From Jiangella alba (GTDB lineage: Bacteria > Actinomycetota > Actinomycetes > Jiangellales > Jiangellaceae), in NCBI RefSeq assembly GCF_900106035.1, contig NZ_FNUC01000003.1:2287501-2351500 (forward strand): 64,000 nucleotides of DNA, written 5' to 3'. Shown here in pieces: positions 29,741 through 38,625 of this stretch; positions within the stretch are counted from its first letter, which is position 1; each line of letters starts with the position of its first letter. The notes beneath the pieces are model-generated. The model saw only the letters and a list, made by a program, of their open reading frames with translations, had not been told where the DNA came from and ran no database searches. The position numbers were made by a program, and so were the translations under genes.

Positions 29741-30153
29741 TCGAACAGAGCATCCGCATCGACGCGCCGCCGGAGCGGGTCTGGGCCTACCTCACCGACC
29801 AGGAGTTGCTGGGGCGGTGGTGGGGCAGCGCCGAGGCGGACGCGCGTCCCGGTGGCCTGCTGCGCGTCGCGATGGACGGCGGGCCGGACCCGGTGATGCG
29901 CGGGGAGTTCGTCGAGCTGGCGCCGTACGAGCGGCTGGTGTTCACGTTCGGCTGGGAGCCGGGACCCGGCGTGCCCTCCGTTGCGCCCGGCGGCTCGCGG
30001 GTGGAGATCACGCTGCGCCCGGACGGCGGCGGCACCGTCGTGGAACTCCGCCACGACGGCCTGCCGGCGACACTGCGCGGCGAGACCGTCGACGGCTGGC
30101 GGATAGTGCTCGGCCGCCTCGCGAACGAGGCGGCCGCCGGCCTGCGAGAGTGA
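29737..30153 (+). CDS. SRPBCC/AHSA1-domain protein
   Basis: The 138-residue protein has the AHSA1-like START fold pattern: IEQSIRIDAPPERVWAYLTD, LLGRWWG and a late GWRIVLGRLANEA. These proteins bind hydrophobic ligands in a deep cavity; ligand unknown. It overlaps the ArsR gene by GTGA and is surely co-transcribed with it. Confidence 0.92.
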   Translation: MIEQSIRIDAPPERVWAYLTDQELLGRWWGSAEADARPGGLLRVAMDGGPDPVMRGEFVELAPYERLVFTFGWEPGPGVPSVAPGGSRVEITLRPDGGGTVVELRHDGLPATLRGETVDGWRIVLGRLANEAAAGLRE

Positions 30154-30158
30154 CGGGG

Positions 30159-30377
30159 TCAGTCGGTGACGGGAGTCGGCTGGGGCTGGAGGCGGTCGGT
30201 CTCGTCGTGCCACTCCACCGCGATGGGGCGGAGCTTGGCCTCGTGCCGGCGGCCGTGGTGGCCGCAGAACAGCAGCTCGCCCTCGTTCAGGACGACGCGG
30301 ATGTACGCCTGGGCGCCGCAGCTGTCGCAGCGGTCAGTGGCCTTGAGAGGGCTGGTAGCGAGAGCCGTAGTAGTCAC
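30159..30377 (-). CDS. DUF7455-family zinc-ribbon-like small protein
   Basis: The 72-residue protein has CDSC and CGHHGRR, which could bind a metal, and the family core DRCDSCGAQAYIRVVL with a C-terminal DETDRL. Relatives lie between the principal sigma factor and topoisomerase IV genes in many actinobacteria, as here; function is unknown. I chose the GTG at 30377 by family comparison; the frame extends to an ATG at 30443 with unlike sequence. Confidence 0.88.
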   Translation of the reverse strand: MTTTALATSPLKATDRCDSCGAQAYIRVVLNEGELLFCGHHGRRHEAKLRPIAVEWHDETDRLQPQPTPVTD

Positions 30378-30512
30378 GTCGCCTGCCTTCCTGATCGTTG
30401 GACCACCGAGATTTCCGGTGGTGTCGTGCATCCGTACCAACATGTAATCACCCCCAGACGTTCCCGCATCTCGAGCGCGGGGTGGTTCGCTCTGCGCGTA
30501 ATCGGCGTGGCT

Positions 30513-30526
30513 GTGACACTGGTCAC
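30513..30526. promoter_or_regulatory. Palindrome upstream of topoisomerase IV gene
   Basis: GTGAC-ACTG-GTCAC is a perfect 5-base inverted repeat in the 265-base gap between the divergent DUF7455 and parE genes. I see nothing else definite in that gap. Confidence 0.4.
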
Positions 30527-30642
30527 CTGATCGACTCGTCAACACGTTCGGACGAGGTCCCGCCAGCGCGCCTGCGCGGGTTCCGTCGGTGGCAGGGTCT
30601 ACGCTGGCAGCGCATGTGCTCACGGCAAGGAGGAACCGACAC

Positions 30643-32742
30643 GTGACCGCCGAGCGCGCCGACGTCCCGAACACCGGTGGCGACTACACCGCCCGCCACC
30701 TCTCGGTGCTCGAGGGGCTCGAGGCCGTGCGCAAGCGGCCGGGCATGTACATCGGCTCGACCGACTCCCGCGGCCTCATGCACTGCTTGTGGGAGATCAT
30801 CGACAACGCCGTCGACGAAGCGCTCGGCGGGTTCTGCGACCGCGTCGAGGTCGTGCTGCACGCCGACGGCTCGGCCGCGGTCAGCGACAACGGCCGCGGC
30901 ATCCCGGTCGACACCCACGCCAAGTCGGGCCTGTCCGGCGTCGAGGTCGTCTACACGAAGCTGCACGCCGGCGGGAAGTTCGGCGGCGGCTCCTACGCGG
31001 CCACCGGCGGCCTGCACGGCGTCGGCGCCAGCGTCGTCAACGCGCTGTCCGAGCGGGTCGACGTCGAGGTCGACCGCGGCGGCCGCACGCACGCCATGTC
31101 GTTCCGGCGCGGCGAGCCCGGCGTCTGGGACGGCGACGGCCCCCGGGCGGCGTTCGCGCCGTTCACCGACCACTCCGAGCTGCGCGTCACCGGGCGGGTG
31201 GCCAAGCGCGTCACCGGCACCCGGGTCCGCTTCTACGCCGACCGCCAGATCTTCCTGCGCGACGCCACCTACTCGTGGGACGACCTCATCTCCCGCGCCC
31301 GCCAGACGTCGTACCTGGTGCCCGGGCTGCAGCTGGTAGTCCGCGACGAACGCGCCGACGACGTCGTCGAAGAGACGTTCCGGCACGACGGCGGCATCAG
31401 CGAGTTCGTCGAGTTCCTCAGCCCCGGCGCGGCCGTCACCGACGTGCTCCGGCTCACCGGCGAGCAGACCTTCCGCGAGACCGTCCCCGTCCTCGACGAC
31501 GACGGCCAGCTGGTCAGCAAGGACACCGAGCGGGTCTGCCAGGTCGACGTCGCGCTGCGCTGGGACACCGGCTACGACACCGTCGGCCGCTCGTTCGTCA
31601 ACGTCGTCGCCACGCCGAAGGGCGGCACCCACGTCGCTGGGTTCGAGCAGGGCCTGCTCAAGGCGCTGCGCGACCAGATCAAGGTCAACGCGCGCCGGCT
31701 CAAGGCCGGCAACGACAAGATCGAGAAGGACGACGTGCTCGAGGGGCTCACCTCGGTGGTCACCGTCCGCCTCGACGAACCGCAGTTCGAGGGCCAGACG
31801 AAGGAGGTGCTCGGCACCGCGGCGGTGCGCTCCATCGCCTCCACCGTCGTCGAGCGCGAGCTGAAGGCCCTGCTGACCTCGACGAAGCGCGGCGACAAGG
31901 CGCAGGCGTCGACACTGCTCGAGAAGGTCGTCGCGGCGGCGAAGGCCCGGGTGGCGGCGCGGCTGCACAAAGAGACCGTCCGCCGCAAGAACGCGCTCGA
32001 GACCAGCTCGCTGCCGACCAAGCTGGTCGACTGCCGGTCCAACAGCCTGGAACGCTCCGAGCTGTTCATCGTCGAGGGCGACTCCGCGCTGGGCACCGGC
32101 CGGTCGGCCCGCGACGCCGAGTACCAGGCGCTGCTGCCCATTCGCGGCAAGATCCTCAACGTGCAGAAGGCGTCCGTCGCCGACATGCTGAAGAACGCCG
32201 AGTGCGCCGCCATCATCCAGGTGCTCGGCGCCGGCAGCGGCCGCTCGTTCGACCTCGACCAGTCGCGTTACGGCCGGGTCATCCTCATGACCGACGCCGA
32301 CGTCGACGGCGCGCACATCCGCACGCTGCTCATCACGCTCTTCTACCGCTACATGCGCCCGTACGTCGAGGCCGGCCGGTTGTTCGCCGCCATGCCGCCG
32401 CTGCACCGCATCGAGCTGGCCAACCCGAAGAAGGGCCAGGAAAAGTACGTCTACACCTACACCGACGCCGACCTCGACCGCACGCTGCGCGAGCTCGCCC
32501 GCAAGGGCGTCCGGGTCAAGGAGACCCCGCAGCGCTACAAGGGCCTCGGTGAGATGGACCCCGACCAGCTGGCCGAGACGACCATGGACCCCCGGCACCG
32601 CCGGCTGCGGCGCATCAACGCCAAGGACGCCGAGCAGTCCGAGCGAGTGTTCGAGCTGCTGATGGGCAACGACGTCGCGCCGCGCAAGGAGTTCATCATC
32701 GCCGGCGCCGCCGAGCTCGACCGCGCCCGCATCGACGCCTGA
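30643..32742 (+). CDS. parE: DNA topoisomerase IV (type IIA) subunit B
   Basis: The 699-residue protein has a GHKL ATPase domain (WEIIDNAVDEALGG, DNGRGIPVD, GGLHGVGASVVNALS), a transducer domain and a Toprim domain (EGDSALGT, RGKILNV, MTDADVDGAHI). It powers decatenation of daughter chromosomes together with ParC, encoded 21 kb away. I call it ParE rather than GyrB by its nearness to sigA and DUF7455 and its sequence pattern (EYQALLPIRGKILNVQKAS). AAGGAGG precedes the GTG start at 30643. Confidence 0.9.
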   Translation: MTAERADVPNTGGDYTARHLSVLEGLEAVRKRPGMYIGSTDSRGLMHCLWEIIDNAVDEALGGFCDRVEVVLHADGSAAVSDNGRGIPVDTHAKSGLSGVEVVYTKLHAGGKFGGGSYAATGGLHGVGASVVNALSERVDVEVDRGGRTHAMSFRRGEPGVWDGDGPRAAFAPFTDHSELRVTGRVAKRVTGTRVRFYADRQIFLRDATYSWDDLISRARQTSYLVPGLQLVVRDERADDVVEETFRHDGGISEFVEFLSPGAAVTDVLRLTGEQTFRETVPVLDDDGQLVSKDTERVCQVDVALRWDTGYDTVGRSFVNVVATPKGGTHVAGFEQGLLKALRDQIKVNARRLKAGNDKIEKDDVLEGLTSVVTVRLDEPQFEGQTKEVLGTAAVRSIASTVVERELKALLTSTKRGDKAQASTLLEKVVAAAKARVAARLHKETVRRKNALETSSLPTKLVDCRSNSLERSELFIVEGDSALGTGRSARDAEYQALLPIRGKILNVQKASVADMLKNAECAAIIQVLGAGSGRSFDLDQSRYGRVILMTDADVDGAHIRTLLITLFYRYMRPYVEAGRLFAAMPPLHRIELANPKKGQEKYVYTYTDADLDRTLRELARKGVRVKETPQRYKGLGEMDPDQLAETTMDPRHRRLRRINAKDAEQSERVFELLMGNDVAPRKEFIIAGAAELDRARIDA

Positions 32743-32764
32743 GCCGTCACCGGCGGCCGCTCCT

Positions 32765-32787
32765 GCGCGGCTTCCCCGAAGCCGCGC
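32765..32787 (+). terminator. Hairpin after parE
   Basis: GCGCGGCTTC, CCC, GAAGCCGCGC is a perfect 10-base stem with a 3-base loop 23 bases after the parE stop; no T tract follows. Confidence 0.6.
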
Positions 32788-32939
32788 CGAGGCGCTGCTC
32801 CTGTGATCGGTAGGCGCCGTCATGGGAGAATGTGGACAGACAGGTGGGACGTCGCGTGCGGGGCCGGTGAGGGCGCCCCGGACGACAGGCAACCGCACCG
32901 CACTGCGGCGATCCCTGACCCGGCGGGAACGGAGGCGAC

Positions 32940-33389
32940 GTGCAGTGGCGCACCTCTGAGCCAGCAGACCAGGGAATGGGCGCGCACGCACGAGATCCGG
33001 CACAACACCCTCGATCACTGGCCGCGTCGGGCGACGACCCCGGAGACGAGGGAACGGATCCGCCGGTGGTCCCGGATCGCGGACCGACGTCGGGCGGGCC
33101 GAGTACGTGCTGGACCGCATCCGTCTCGGCACCGAGCGCGGACCGCTCGAGCCCGCACCGGGATCGCCTTCCCGCGTGGACTCGACACAGAGGTTCGCGA
33201 CGTCAACCAGGAGACCGAGAACTGGGTGGCCCGAGCGCGGACTCCGCGAACGCGGGCGCGCATCCGCCGCTGGGCGCTGCTGAACCGCGTCTTCTTGGTG
33301 CTGGCCGTCGTCGGCGCGGAGAGCACGAGAGCGCGGATTCTCGGCCCGAACCGGTTCCGGCACCGCACTCGAAACGGGGGCGATCATGA
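32940..33389 (+). CDS. Uncertain first gene of a membrane-protein operon, possibly frameshifted
   Basis: A GTG-initiated frame of 149 residues follows a GGAGGCGAC site and ends with an ATGA overlap on the next gene, which argues for a real gene. Yet third-base GC content shifts between frames: one neighbouring frame looks coding at about 32965-33085 and again at 33165-33385 (TPETRERIRRW and TPRTRARIRRW, then a membrane-like LLNRVFLVLAVVGA), and a third at about 33088-33155 (RAEYVLDRIRLGTERGPLEP). This patchwork suggests a decayed gene or sequence errors. I recognise no family. The 197 bases before it hold only the parE hairpin. Confidence 0.35.
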   Translation: MQWRTSEPADQGMGAHARDPAQHPRSLAASGDDPGDEGTDPPVVPDRGPTSGGPSTCWTASVSAPSADRSSPHRDRLPAWTRHRGSRRQPGDRELGGPSADSANAGAHPPLGAAEPRLLGAGRRRRGEHESADSRPEPVPAPHSKRGRS

Positions 33390-34270
33390 ACAACGGTATG
33401 GCACGCGAGCACCGGCGAGACGAGCACGCGGCCGACTACGGCGAGCTGGTCCTCCACGCCGAGAACCCCGTTCGCCGGGTGCGGAATCGGACCGTGCGCT
33501 GGGCGCTGCTCGTTGCCCTCGCCCTCGTACTGGCGGGCGTCGTGGTGCTGTATGTCTTCCGTGTCGCGGAACCGGGCGGCGGAGCTCCGCCTTGGTGGGT
33601 CTACGCGCTCACGTTCCCGGCCATGGCACTTCTCGGGTGGGGCTTCTGGGAGTTCCTCGGCCTGCTGTCGGCCTGGCGACATGCGGGCTGGTCGGTCGAC
33701 GTCTACGAGCAGGGCGTCGTCGAATCACGGTTCGGCACAGTGCGACAGGCCATGCCGTTCGCCGGCGGTGTGCTCGACCTGCACCGCGTCCTGTTCACCT
33801 CCCCACATCCGGAGGTCGGATCCGGCCGGCTCACCGCTCCCTGGCGGGGTGAGCTGGCACAGGCGGCCGCCGAGATCCACACCGCAGCGAAACCGGTCCT
33901 CGTGCGAGAAACACTGGCCCGGCTGCGGGCAGGACACCCGGTCTCCTTCCCCGGCAAGCGGAGCGGAAGGCCGGGAATCACCCTGACTCCGGACCGGCTG
34001 AGGCTTCCCGACGGGCAGGAGTACGAGTACTCCTCGATGCGGATGCGCTACTCGATCTCCGACGGAACCGGCGGCAACACCCCCACCAACGATCCCGCCC
34101 GGGCGAACACACTGGGTTTCAGCGACGACGGAGGCAACAGCGTCCCCGGCTTGTACCGCACCAGCCCCAACCTCGCCGTGGTGCGCGAGCTGCTGCACAT
34201 CCTCGTCGACCCGGACGGACATGCGACGTACTACGAGAAGTTCTCCCGCCAGGAGCAGGAGCAGCAATGA
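33386..34270 (+). CDS. Unknown membrane protein
   Basis: This 294-residue protein has two membrane segments, near residues 34-56 (WALLVALALVLAGVVVLYVF) and 68-92 (VYALTFPAMALLGWGFWEFL), followed by a soluble domain of about 200 residues with a KRSGRPGITLTPDRLRLPDG segment and a C-terminus rich in Gln and Glu. I recognise no family. It is coupled by ATGA to genes on both sides and is therefore part of an operon of unknown role. Confidence 0.75.
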   Translation: MNNGMAREHRRDEHAADYGELVLHAENPVRRVRNRTVRWALLVALALVLAGVVVLYVFRVAEPGGGAPPWWVYALTFPAMALLGWGFWEFLGLLSAWRHAGWSVDVYEQGVVESRFGTVRQAMPFAGGVLDLHRVLFTSPHPEVGSGRLTAPWRGELAQAAAEIHTAAKPVLVRETLARLRAGHPVSFPGKRSGRPGITLTPDRLRLPDGQEYEYSSMRMRYSISDGTGGNTPTNDPARANTLGFSDDGGNSVPGLYRTSPNLAVVRELLHILVDPDGHATYYEKFSRQEQEQQ

Positions 34271-34962
34271 CGGATCCGCAGGCGGGGACACGGAACCCCG
34301 GCGCACAGAGGCGGCCGGCGCTCTCCCGACGGATCTGGGACGCGATCGTTCGCGACGTCCCCCCACCGCCGACGCCGCGCCCCCGGCCGAGCGAGGAACA
34401 GCTCGCCGAGGGCCACCTCACCGTCGGCATGATCGACTACGCGATCGAGGACGCTCCCGGCGGCGATGTGCAGGGGCCCGACACGCTCATCATCAGCGCC
34501 GAAGTGCCGGGGCATGGAGTCCTTCACCGGAGGATCCAGTGCCCGCTGTCGATGCCGGGCAGCGGTCGCGGCCTCGCCGGGCAGACCATCGGCTTGCGCC
34601 ACACCACGTTCGATCCGGAGTTCGTCGACGACGTGCTCGTCGTCCGGTGGCCGCCAGCGGTGGACAGAGCCCTGGAACCGTTTCGGTTCGATGGTCCGGG
34701 AGCGCTGCGCGCTCGCGTGTGGAGCTTCCTCGCCGGCTTCGGTTACGTGGTCATGTGGATCGGGATCGCGCTGACACCGATCCTGCTGTGCGGCATGATC
34801 TTCGGCGGCGACATGTTCACCGACCTGCCCACCTGGTTCCACCCCGGCATCGCGCTCGCAGCGAGCGTCGCCGCAGTGCCGCTGGGGTTCGTCACGGTCG
34901 CCGTCTGCAACGGACGCATGGCCGCGGCGCTCTCGCACCCGGCACGACAGGACGGGCAGTGA
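34267..34962 (+). CDS. Unknown membrane protein
   Basis: The 231-residue protein starts with a Pro/Arg-rich cytoplasmic part (PPPPTPRPRPSEEQ near residue 37), then a beta-rich stretch (TLIISAEVPGHGVLHRRIQCPL), and ends with two membrane segments near 155-180 and 188-215. No family is recognised. It overlaps the previous gene by ATGA. The 251 bases after it hold a strong hairpin and otherwise nothing definite. Confidence 0.72.
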   Translation: MTDPQAGTRNPGAQRRPALSRRIWDAIVRDVPPPPTPRPRPSEEQLAEGHLTVGMIDYAIEDAPGGDVQGPDTLIISAEVPGHGVLHRRIQCPLSMPGSGRGLAGQTIGLRHTTFDPEFVDDVLVVRWPPAVDRALEPFRFDGPGALRARVWSFLAGFGYVVMWIGIALTPILLCGMIFGGDMFTDLPTWFHPGIALAASVAAVPLGFVTVAVCNGRMAAALSHPARQDGQ

Positions 34963-35141
34963 CATCGGCCGATACTGAGCCGATCGCGGGGTGGCCAGGA
35001 GATCCCGCATCGGTGTGGAGGCCGGCGGCCCGGGACGGCTGACCGCCCCCGACCGCGCTGGGAGATTCCTCACCTCGACGACCGGAATAGTGGCGCCGAG
35101 CCGCTGGTGACCGCGAATTCGGTGGTCGGCGCGGGCCGCCG

Positions 35142-35169
35142 CCGGTCCGGAGGGTGGCCTCCGGACCGG
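35142..35169. terminator. Perfect 12-base hairpin between operons
   Basis: CCGGTCCGGAGG, GTGG, CCTCCGGACCGG forms a perfect 12-base stem with a 4-base loop. It lies about 180 bases after the unknown operon and directly before a TAGGGT hexamer, so it may end that operon or regulate the next gene. Confidence 0.55.
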
Positions 35170-35213
35170 TAGGGTAAGGGCGACGAAACGAGCAGCCGGG
35201 GGAGGTGGGACAC

Positions 35214-35618
35214 ATGGTCACCGCCTCCAGAGCCGTGCTCCGGGACCTCGTCGCCGCCCTGCTCGCCGCCGGTCTGGTCGTGCTCGCGGCGGCCATGGTC
35301 AGCGCCGGCGGCGACACCGTCCGCGGCATCGGCCCTGCCATCCATCCCGCCGCCGAGATCACCCCCAACTCGCTGCCGCGCGTCGACGGCGACCAGCAGC
35401 TGCTCGACGACGCCACCCGGCAGACCGTCGACGACGGCCACGCGCCCACCGGCGACCACGCCGGTCCCGATTCCGCCGTCGTCGCCCTCGACACGGCACC
35501 CGCCGCCCCCGCGCCCACCACGGCGGACAAGGTCCGCGACACCACCGCGCGGCCCGCCGCGCCGGCCCCCGCCGGCACGGCTGACGGCCGCGCCCCTCCT
35601 GAACCCGTCGCCGCCTGA
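35214..35618 (+). CDS. Small membrane-anchored or secreted Ala/Pro-rich protein
   Basis: The 134-residue protein has one N-terminal hydrophobic segment (LVAALLAAGLVVLAAAMVSAGG) followed by an Ala-, Pro- and Asp-rich tail, so it is exported or membrane-anchored. No family recognised. A GGGGGAGG site fits the ATG at 35214; a GTG nine bases upstream is possible. It precedes the Mrp operon by 88 bases. Confidence 0.6.
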   Translation: MVTASRAVLRDLVAALLAAGLVVLAAAMVSAGGDTVRGIGPAIHPAAEITPNSLPRVDGDQQLLDDATRQTVDDGHAPTGDHAGPDSAVVALDTAPAAPAPTTADKVRDTTARPAAPAPAGTADGRAPPEPVAA

Positions 35619-35706
35619 CCGTCCCCGTCCGTGCGAATGTGCCCCTGCGACGCTGCGCAGGCGGCACCATCGAAGGGTTTCCTGTGTCCGACCGTGAGAG
35701 CCGCTC

Positions 35707-38625
35707 ATGATGCTGGCCCTGATCGCCGCGCATTTCGTCGCCGCGGCGCTGGCGCCTGCCCTGGTGTCCTGGCTACGCCGCAGGGCGTTTCTGGTGCTGG
35801 CCGCCGTACCCGCCGCCGGCTTCGTCTGGGCCGTCGCGATGACCGGGGAGGTCCGCCACGGCGGGGCCGTCGAGCAGCAGGTGCAATGGGTCCAGACGCT
35901 GGGGCTGGAGCTGTCGTTCCGCCTCACCACGCTCACCTGGGTGATGACGCTGCTGGTCACCGGCGTGGGTGCGCTGGTGCTGGCCTACTGCGGCGCCTAC
36001 TTCCGCCGCGACGACGCCGGCCTGCCGCGGTTCGCGGGGCTGCTGACGGCGTTCGCGGCGACCATGCTCGGCCTGGTGCTGGCCGACGACCTGCTGGTGC
36101 TGTACGTGTTCTGGGAGCTGACGACGGTCCTGTCGTACCTGCTCATCGGGCACAACCCGGAGCGCAAGGCGAACCGGCGCGCGGCCATGCAGGCGCTCAT
36201 GGTGACGACGTTCGGCGGGCTGGCGATGCTGGTCGGCGTCATCGTCATCGGGCAGGCGGCCGGGACGTACCGCATCTCGGAGGTGCTGGCGAACCCGCCC
36301 GGCGGTGACGCCGTCACCGTCGCGGTCGTGCTGGTGCTGATCGGCGCGGTGTCGAAGTCGGCGCTGATCCCGTTCCACTTCTGGCTGCCCGGCGCCATGG
36401 CCGCGCCCACCCCCGTCAGCGCGTACCTGCACGCGGCCGCCATGGTGAAGGCCGGCGTGTACCTGGTCGCGCTGTTCGCGCCGGCGTTCGCCGGGCTGAT
36501 GCCGTGGCGGCCGCTGCTGCTGACTCTCGGTGTGCTGACGATGCTGCTGGGCGGGTTGCGCGCGTTGCGGCAGACCGACCTCAAGCTGCTGCTGGCGTAC
36601 GGGACGGTGAGCCAGCTGGGCTTCCTGATCGTGCTGGTGGGCGCCGGCACTCGGTCGGCGGCGTTGGGCGGCGTCGCGATGCTGGTGGCGCACGCGCTGT
36701 TCAAGGCGACGCTGTTCCTGGTGGTGGGCCTGGTCGACCGCGCCACCGGCACCCGTGACCTGCGCGAGCTGTCGGGGCTGGGACGCCGGCTGCCGCTGCT
36801 GCTGGTGACGTCGGTGCTGGCGGCCGCGTCGATGGCGGCCATCCCGCCGCTGGCCGGGTTCGTCGCGAAGGAGACCGCGTACGCCGCCGCCGTCGACATC
36901 GCCGAGACCGGCGACGGCACCGGCATCGGGACGTTCGCCGGCTGGGCGCTGGTCGCCGGGCTGGCCGTCGGCTCCGCGCTGACGGCGGCCTACAGCATCC
37001 GGTTCGTCTGGGGCGCGTTCGCGGTGAAGCCGGGCGTCACGCCCATCGCGGCGTCGGACTGCCGGTTCCCGACCATCGCGTTCTCCGCCGCGCCGGTCAT
37101 CCTCGCCTTCGGCGGGCTGGGGCTGGGCTTCCTCGGGCCGATCGAGACCGAGCTGCTGGCGCCGTACGCCGAGCTGTTCCCGGAGGGCGCGCACGAGCCG
37201 GAGCTGGCGCTGTGGCACGGCGTGAACCTGGCGCTGCTGCTGTCGATCGCGTCGGTGCTGGTGGGCATCCTGCTGTTCCGCTGGCGCGACCGCGTCGACC
37301 GGGTCGAGGCCGCCCTGGCGCCGCGCACCGACGCCGAGACGTCCTACCGGACCATCATGCGCGGCGTCGACCGCCTCGCCGTCGAGGTCACCGGCGCCAC
37401 CCAGCGCGGCTCGCTGCCGAGCTACCTCGCCGTCATCTTCCTGGTGGTGGTCGTGGTGCCGGGCGGTGTGCTGCTGGCGCAGCAGCTGTGGGCGGACGGT
37501 CCCGGCGTGCGCGCGTGGGACAGCGTCGGGCAGGCCGTCGTGGCCGCGATCATGATCGCCGCCGCGGTGCTGGCCGCGCGGTCGCGGCGCCGGCTGAAGG
37601 CGGTGCTGCTGGCCGGCGGCACCGGCTACGGCATGGCGATGCTGTTCATCCTGCACGGCGCGCCCGACCTCGCGCTCACCCAGGTGCTGGTCGAGACCGT
37701 CACGTTGGTGATCTTCGTGCTGGTGCTGCGCCGGCTGCCGCCGTACTTCTCCGACCGGCCGCTGACGAAGTCGCGCTGGTGGCGGGTCGGGCTGGGGGTC
37801 GCCGTCGGCGCCGTGATGGCCGGGCTGGCGCTGGCCGCGTCCGGCGCGCGGACGGCCGACCCGGTGTCCGACGGGTTCGCCGAGCCGGCCGTCAGCTACG
37901 GCGGCGGCTACAACATCGTCAACGTCACGCTGGTCGACATCCGGGCGTGGGACACGATGGGCGAGATCTCCGTCCTCGTCGTCGCCGCCACCGGCGTGGC
38001 CAGCCTGATCTTCCTCATCACCGGCCGCACCGGGCGGTGGCGGCCCGACGACGCGATCGCCAGCGCGCCCACCCCGACGACGCCGCAGGATCGCCGTCCG
38101 CACCGCAACCTGTGGCTGCGGGCCGGGCGCACCGTCGCGCCCGAGGGCCGCTCGATCCTGTTCGAGGTGGTCACCCGGCTGGCCTTCCACGTCGTCATCG
38201 TGTTCTCCATCTACCTGCTGTTCGTCGGGCACAACTCGCCCGGCGGCGGGTTCGCCGGCGGCCTGGTGGCCGGGCTGGCGCTGATGGTGCGCTACCTCGC
38301 CGGCGGCCGACACGAGCTGGACGAGGCCGCGCCGGTCGACGCCGGCCTGGTGCTGGGCATCGGGCTGTTCATCGCCACCGGCAGCGGGATGGTGCCGCTG
38401 GCCTTCGGCGGCGACGTGCTGCAGAGCGCCATCGTCGACTTCTCGCTGCCGCTGATCGGTGAGGTGCACTTCGTGACGTCGCTGTTCTTCGACATCGGCG
38501 TCTACCTCGTCGTCGTCGGGCTGATGCTCGACGTGCTGCGCAGTCTCGGCGGCGGCATCGACAAGCAGGCCGGCGACGACGCCGAGCCCGGCGAGTCCAT
38601 CGAGTCCGCGGAGGGGGTGCGATGA
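35707..38625 (+). CDS. mrpA: Mrp antiporter subunit A with fused B domain
   Basis: The 972-residue polytopic protein is the large subunit of the multi-subunit Na+/H+ antiporter. The NuoL-like core has the conserved Glu in LYVFWELTTVLSYLLIG and Lys in VSKSALIPFHFWLPGAMAAPTPVSAYLHAA. A DUF4040 part (ARSRRRLKAVLLAGGTGYGMAMLF) follows, and the last 150 residues match MrpB (HNSPGGGFAGGLVAGLAL), which explains the lack of a separate mrpB. Two adjacent ATG codons could start it; no strong ribosome site is seen. It overlaps mrpC by ATGA. Confidence 0.95.
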   Translation: MMLALIAAHFVAAALAPALVSWLRRRAFLVLAAVPAAGFVWAVAMTGEVRHGGAVEQQVQWVQTLGLELSFRLTTLTWVMTLLVTGVGALVLAYCGAYFRRDDAGLPRFAGLLTAFAATMLGLVLADDLLVLYVFWELTTVLSYLLIGHNPERKANRRAAMQALMVTTFGGLAMLVGVIVIGQAAGTYRISEVLANPPGGDAVTVAVVLVLIGAVSKSALIPFHFWLPGAMAAPTPVSAYLHAAAMVKAGVYLVALFAPAFAGLMPWRPLLLTLGVLTMLLGGLRALRQTDLKLLLAYGTVSQLGFLIVLVGAGTRSAALGGVAMLVAHALFKATLFLVVGLVDRATGTRDLRELSGLGRRLPLLLVTSVLAAASMAAIPPLAGFVAKETAYAAAVDIAETGDGTGIGTFAGWALVAGLAVGSALTAAYSIRFVWGAFAVKPGVTPIAASDCRFPTIAFSAAPVILAFGGLGLGFLGPIETELLAPYAELFPEGAHEPELALWHGVNLALLLSIASVLVGILLFRWRDRVDRVEAALAPRTDAETSYRTIMRGVDRLAVEVTGATQRGSLPSYLAVIFLVVVVVPGGVLLAQQLWADGPGVRAWDSVGQAVVAAIMIAAAVLAARSRRRLKAVLLAGGTGYGMAMLFILHGAPDLALTQVLVETVTLVIFVLVLRRLPPYFSDRPLTKSRWWRVGLGVAVGAVMAGLALAASGARTADPVSDGFAEPAVSYGGGYNIVNVTLVDIRAWDTMGEISVLVVAATGVASLIFLITGRTGRWRPDDAIASAPTPTTPQDRRPHRNLWLRAGRTVAPEGRSILFEVVTRLAFHVVIVFSIYLLFVGHNSPGGGFAGGLVAGLALMVRYLAGGRHELDEAAPVDAGLVLGIGLFIATGSGMVPLAFGGDVLQSAIVDFSLPLIGEVHFVTSLFFDIGVYLVVVGLMLDVLRSLGGGIDKQAGDDAEPGESIESAEGVR

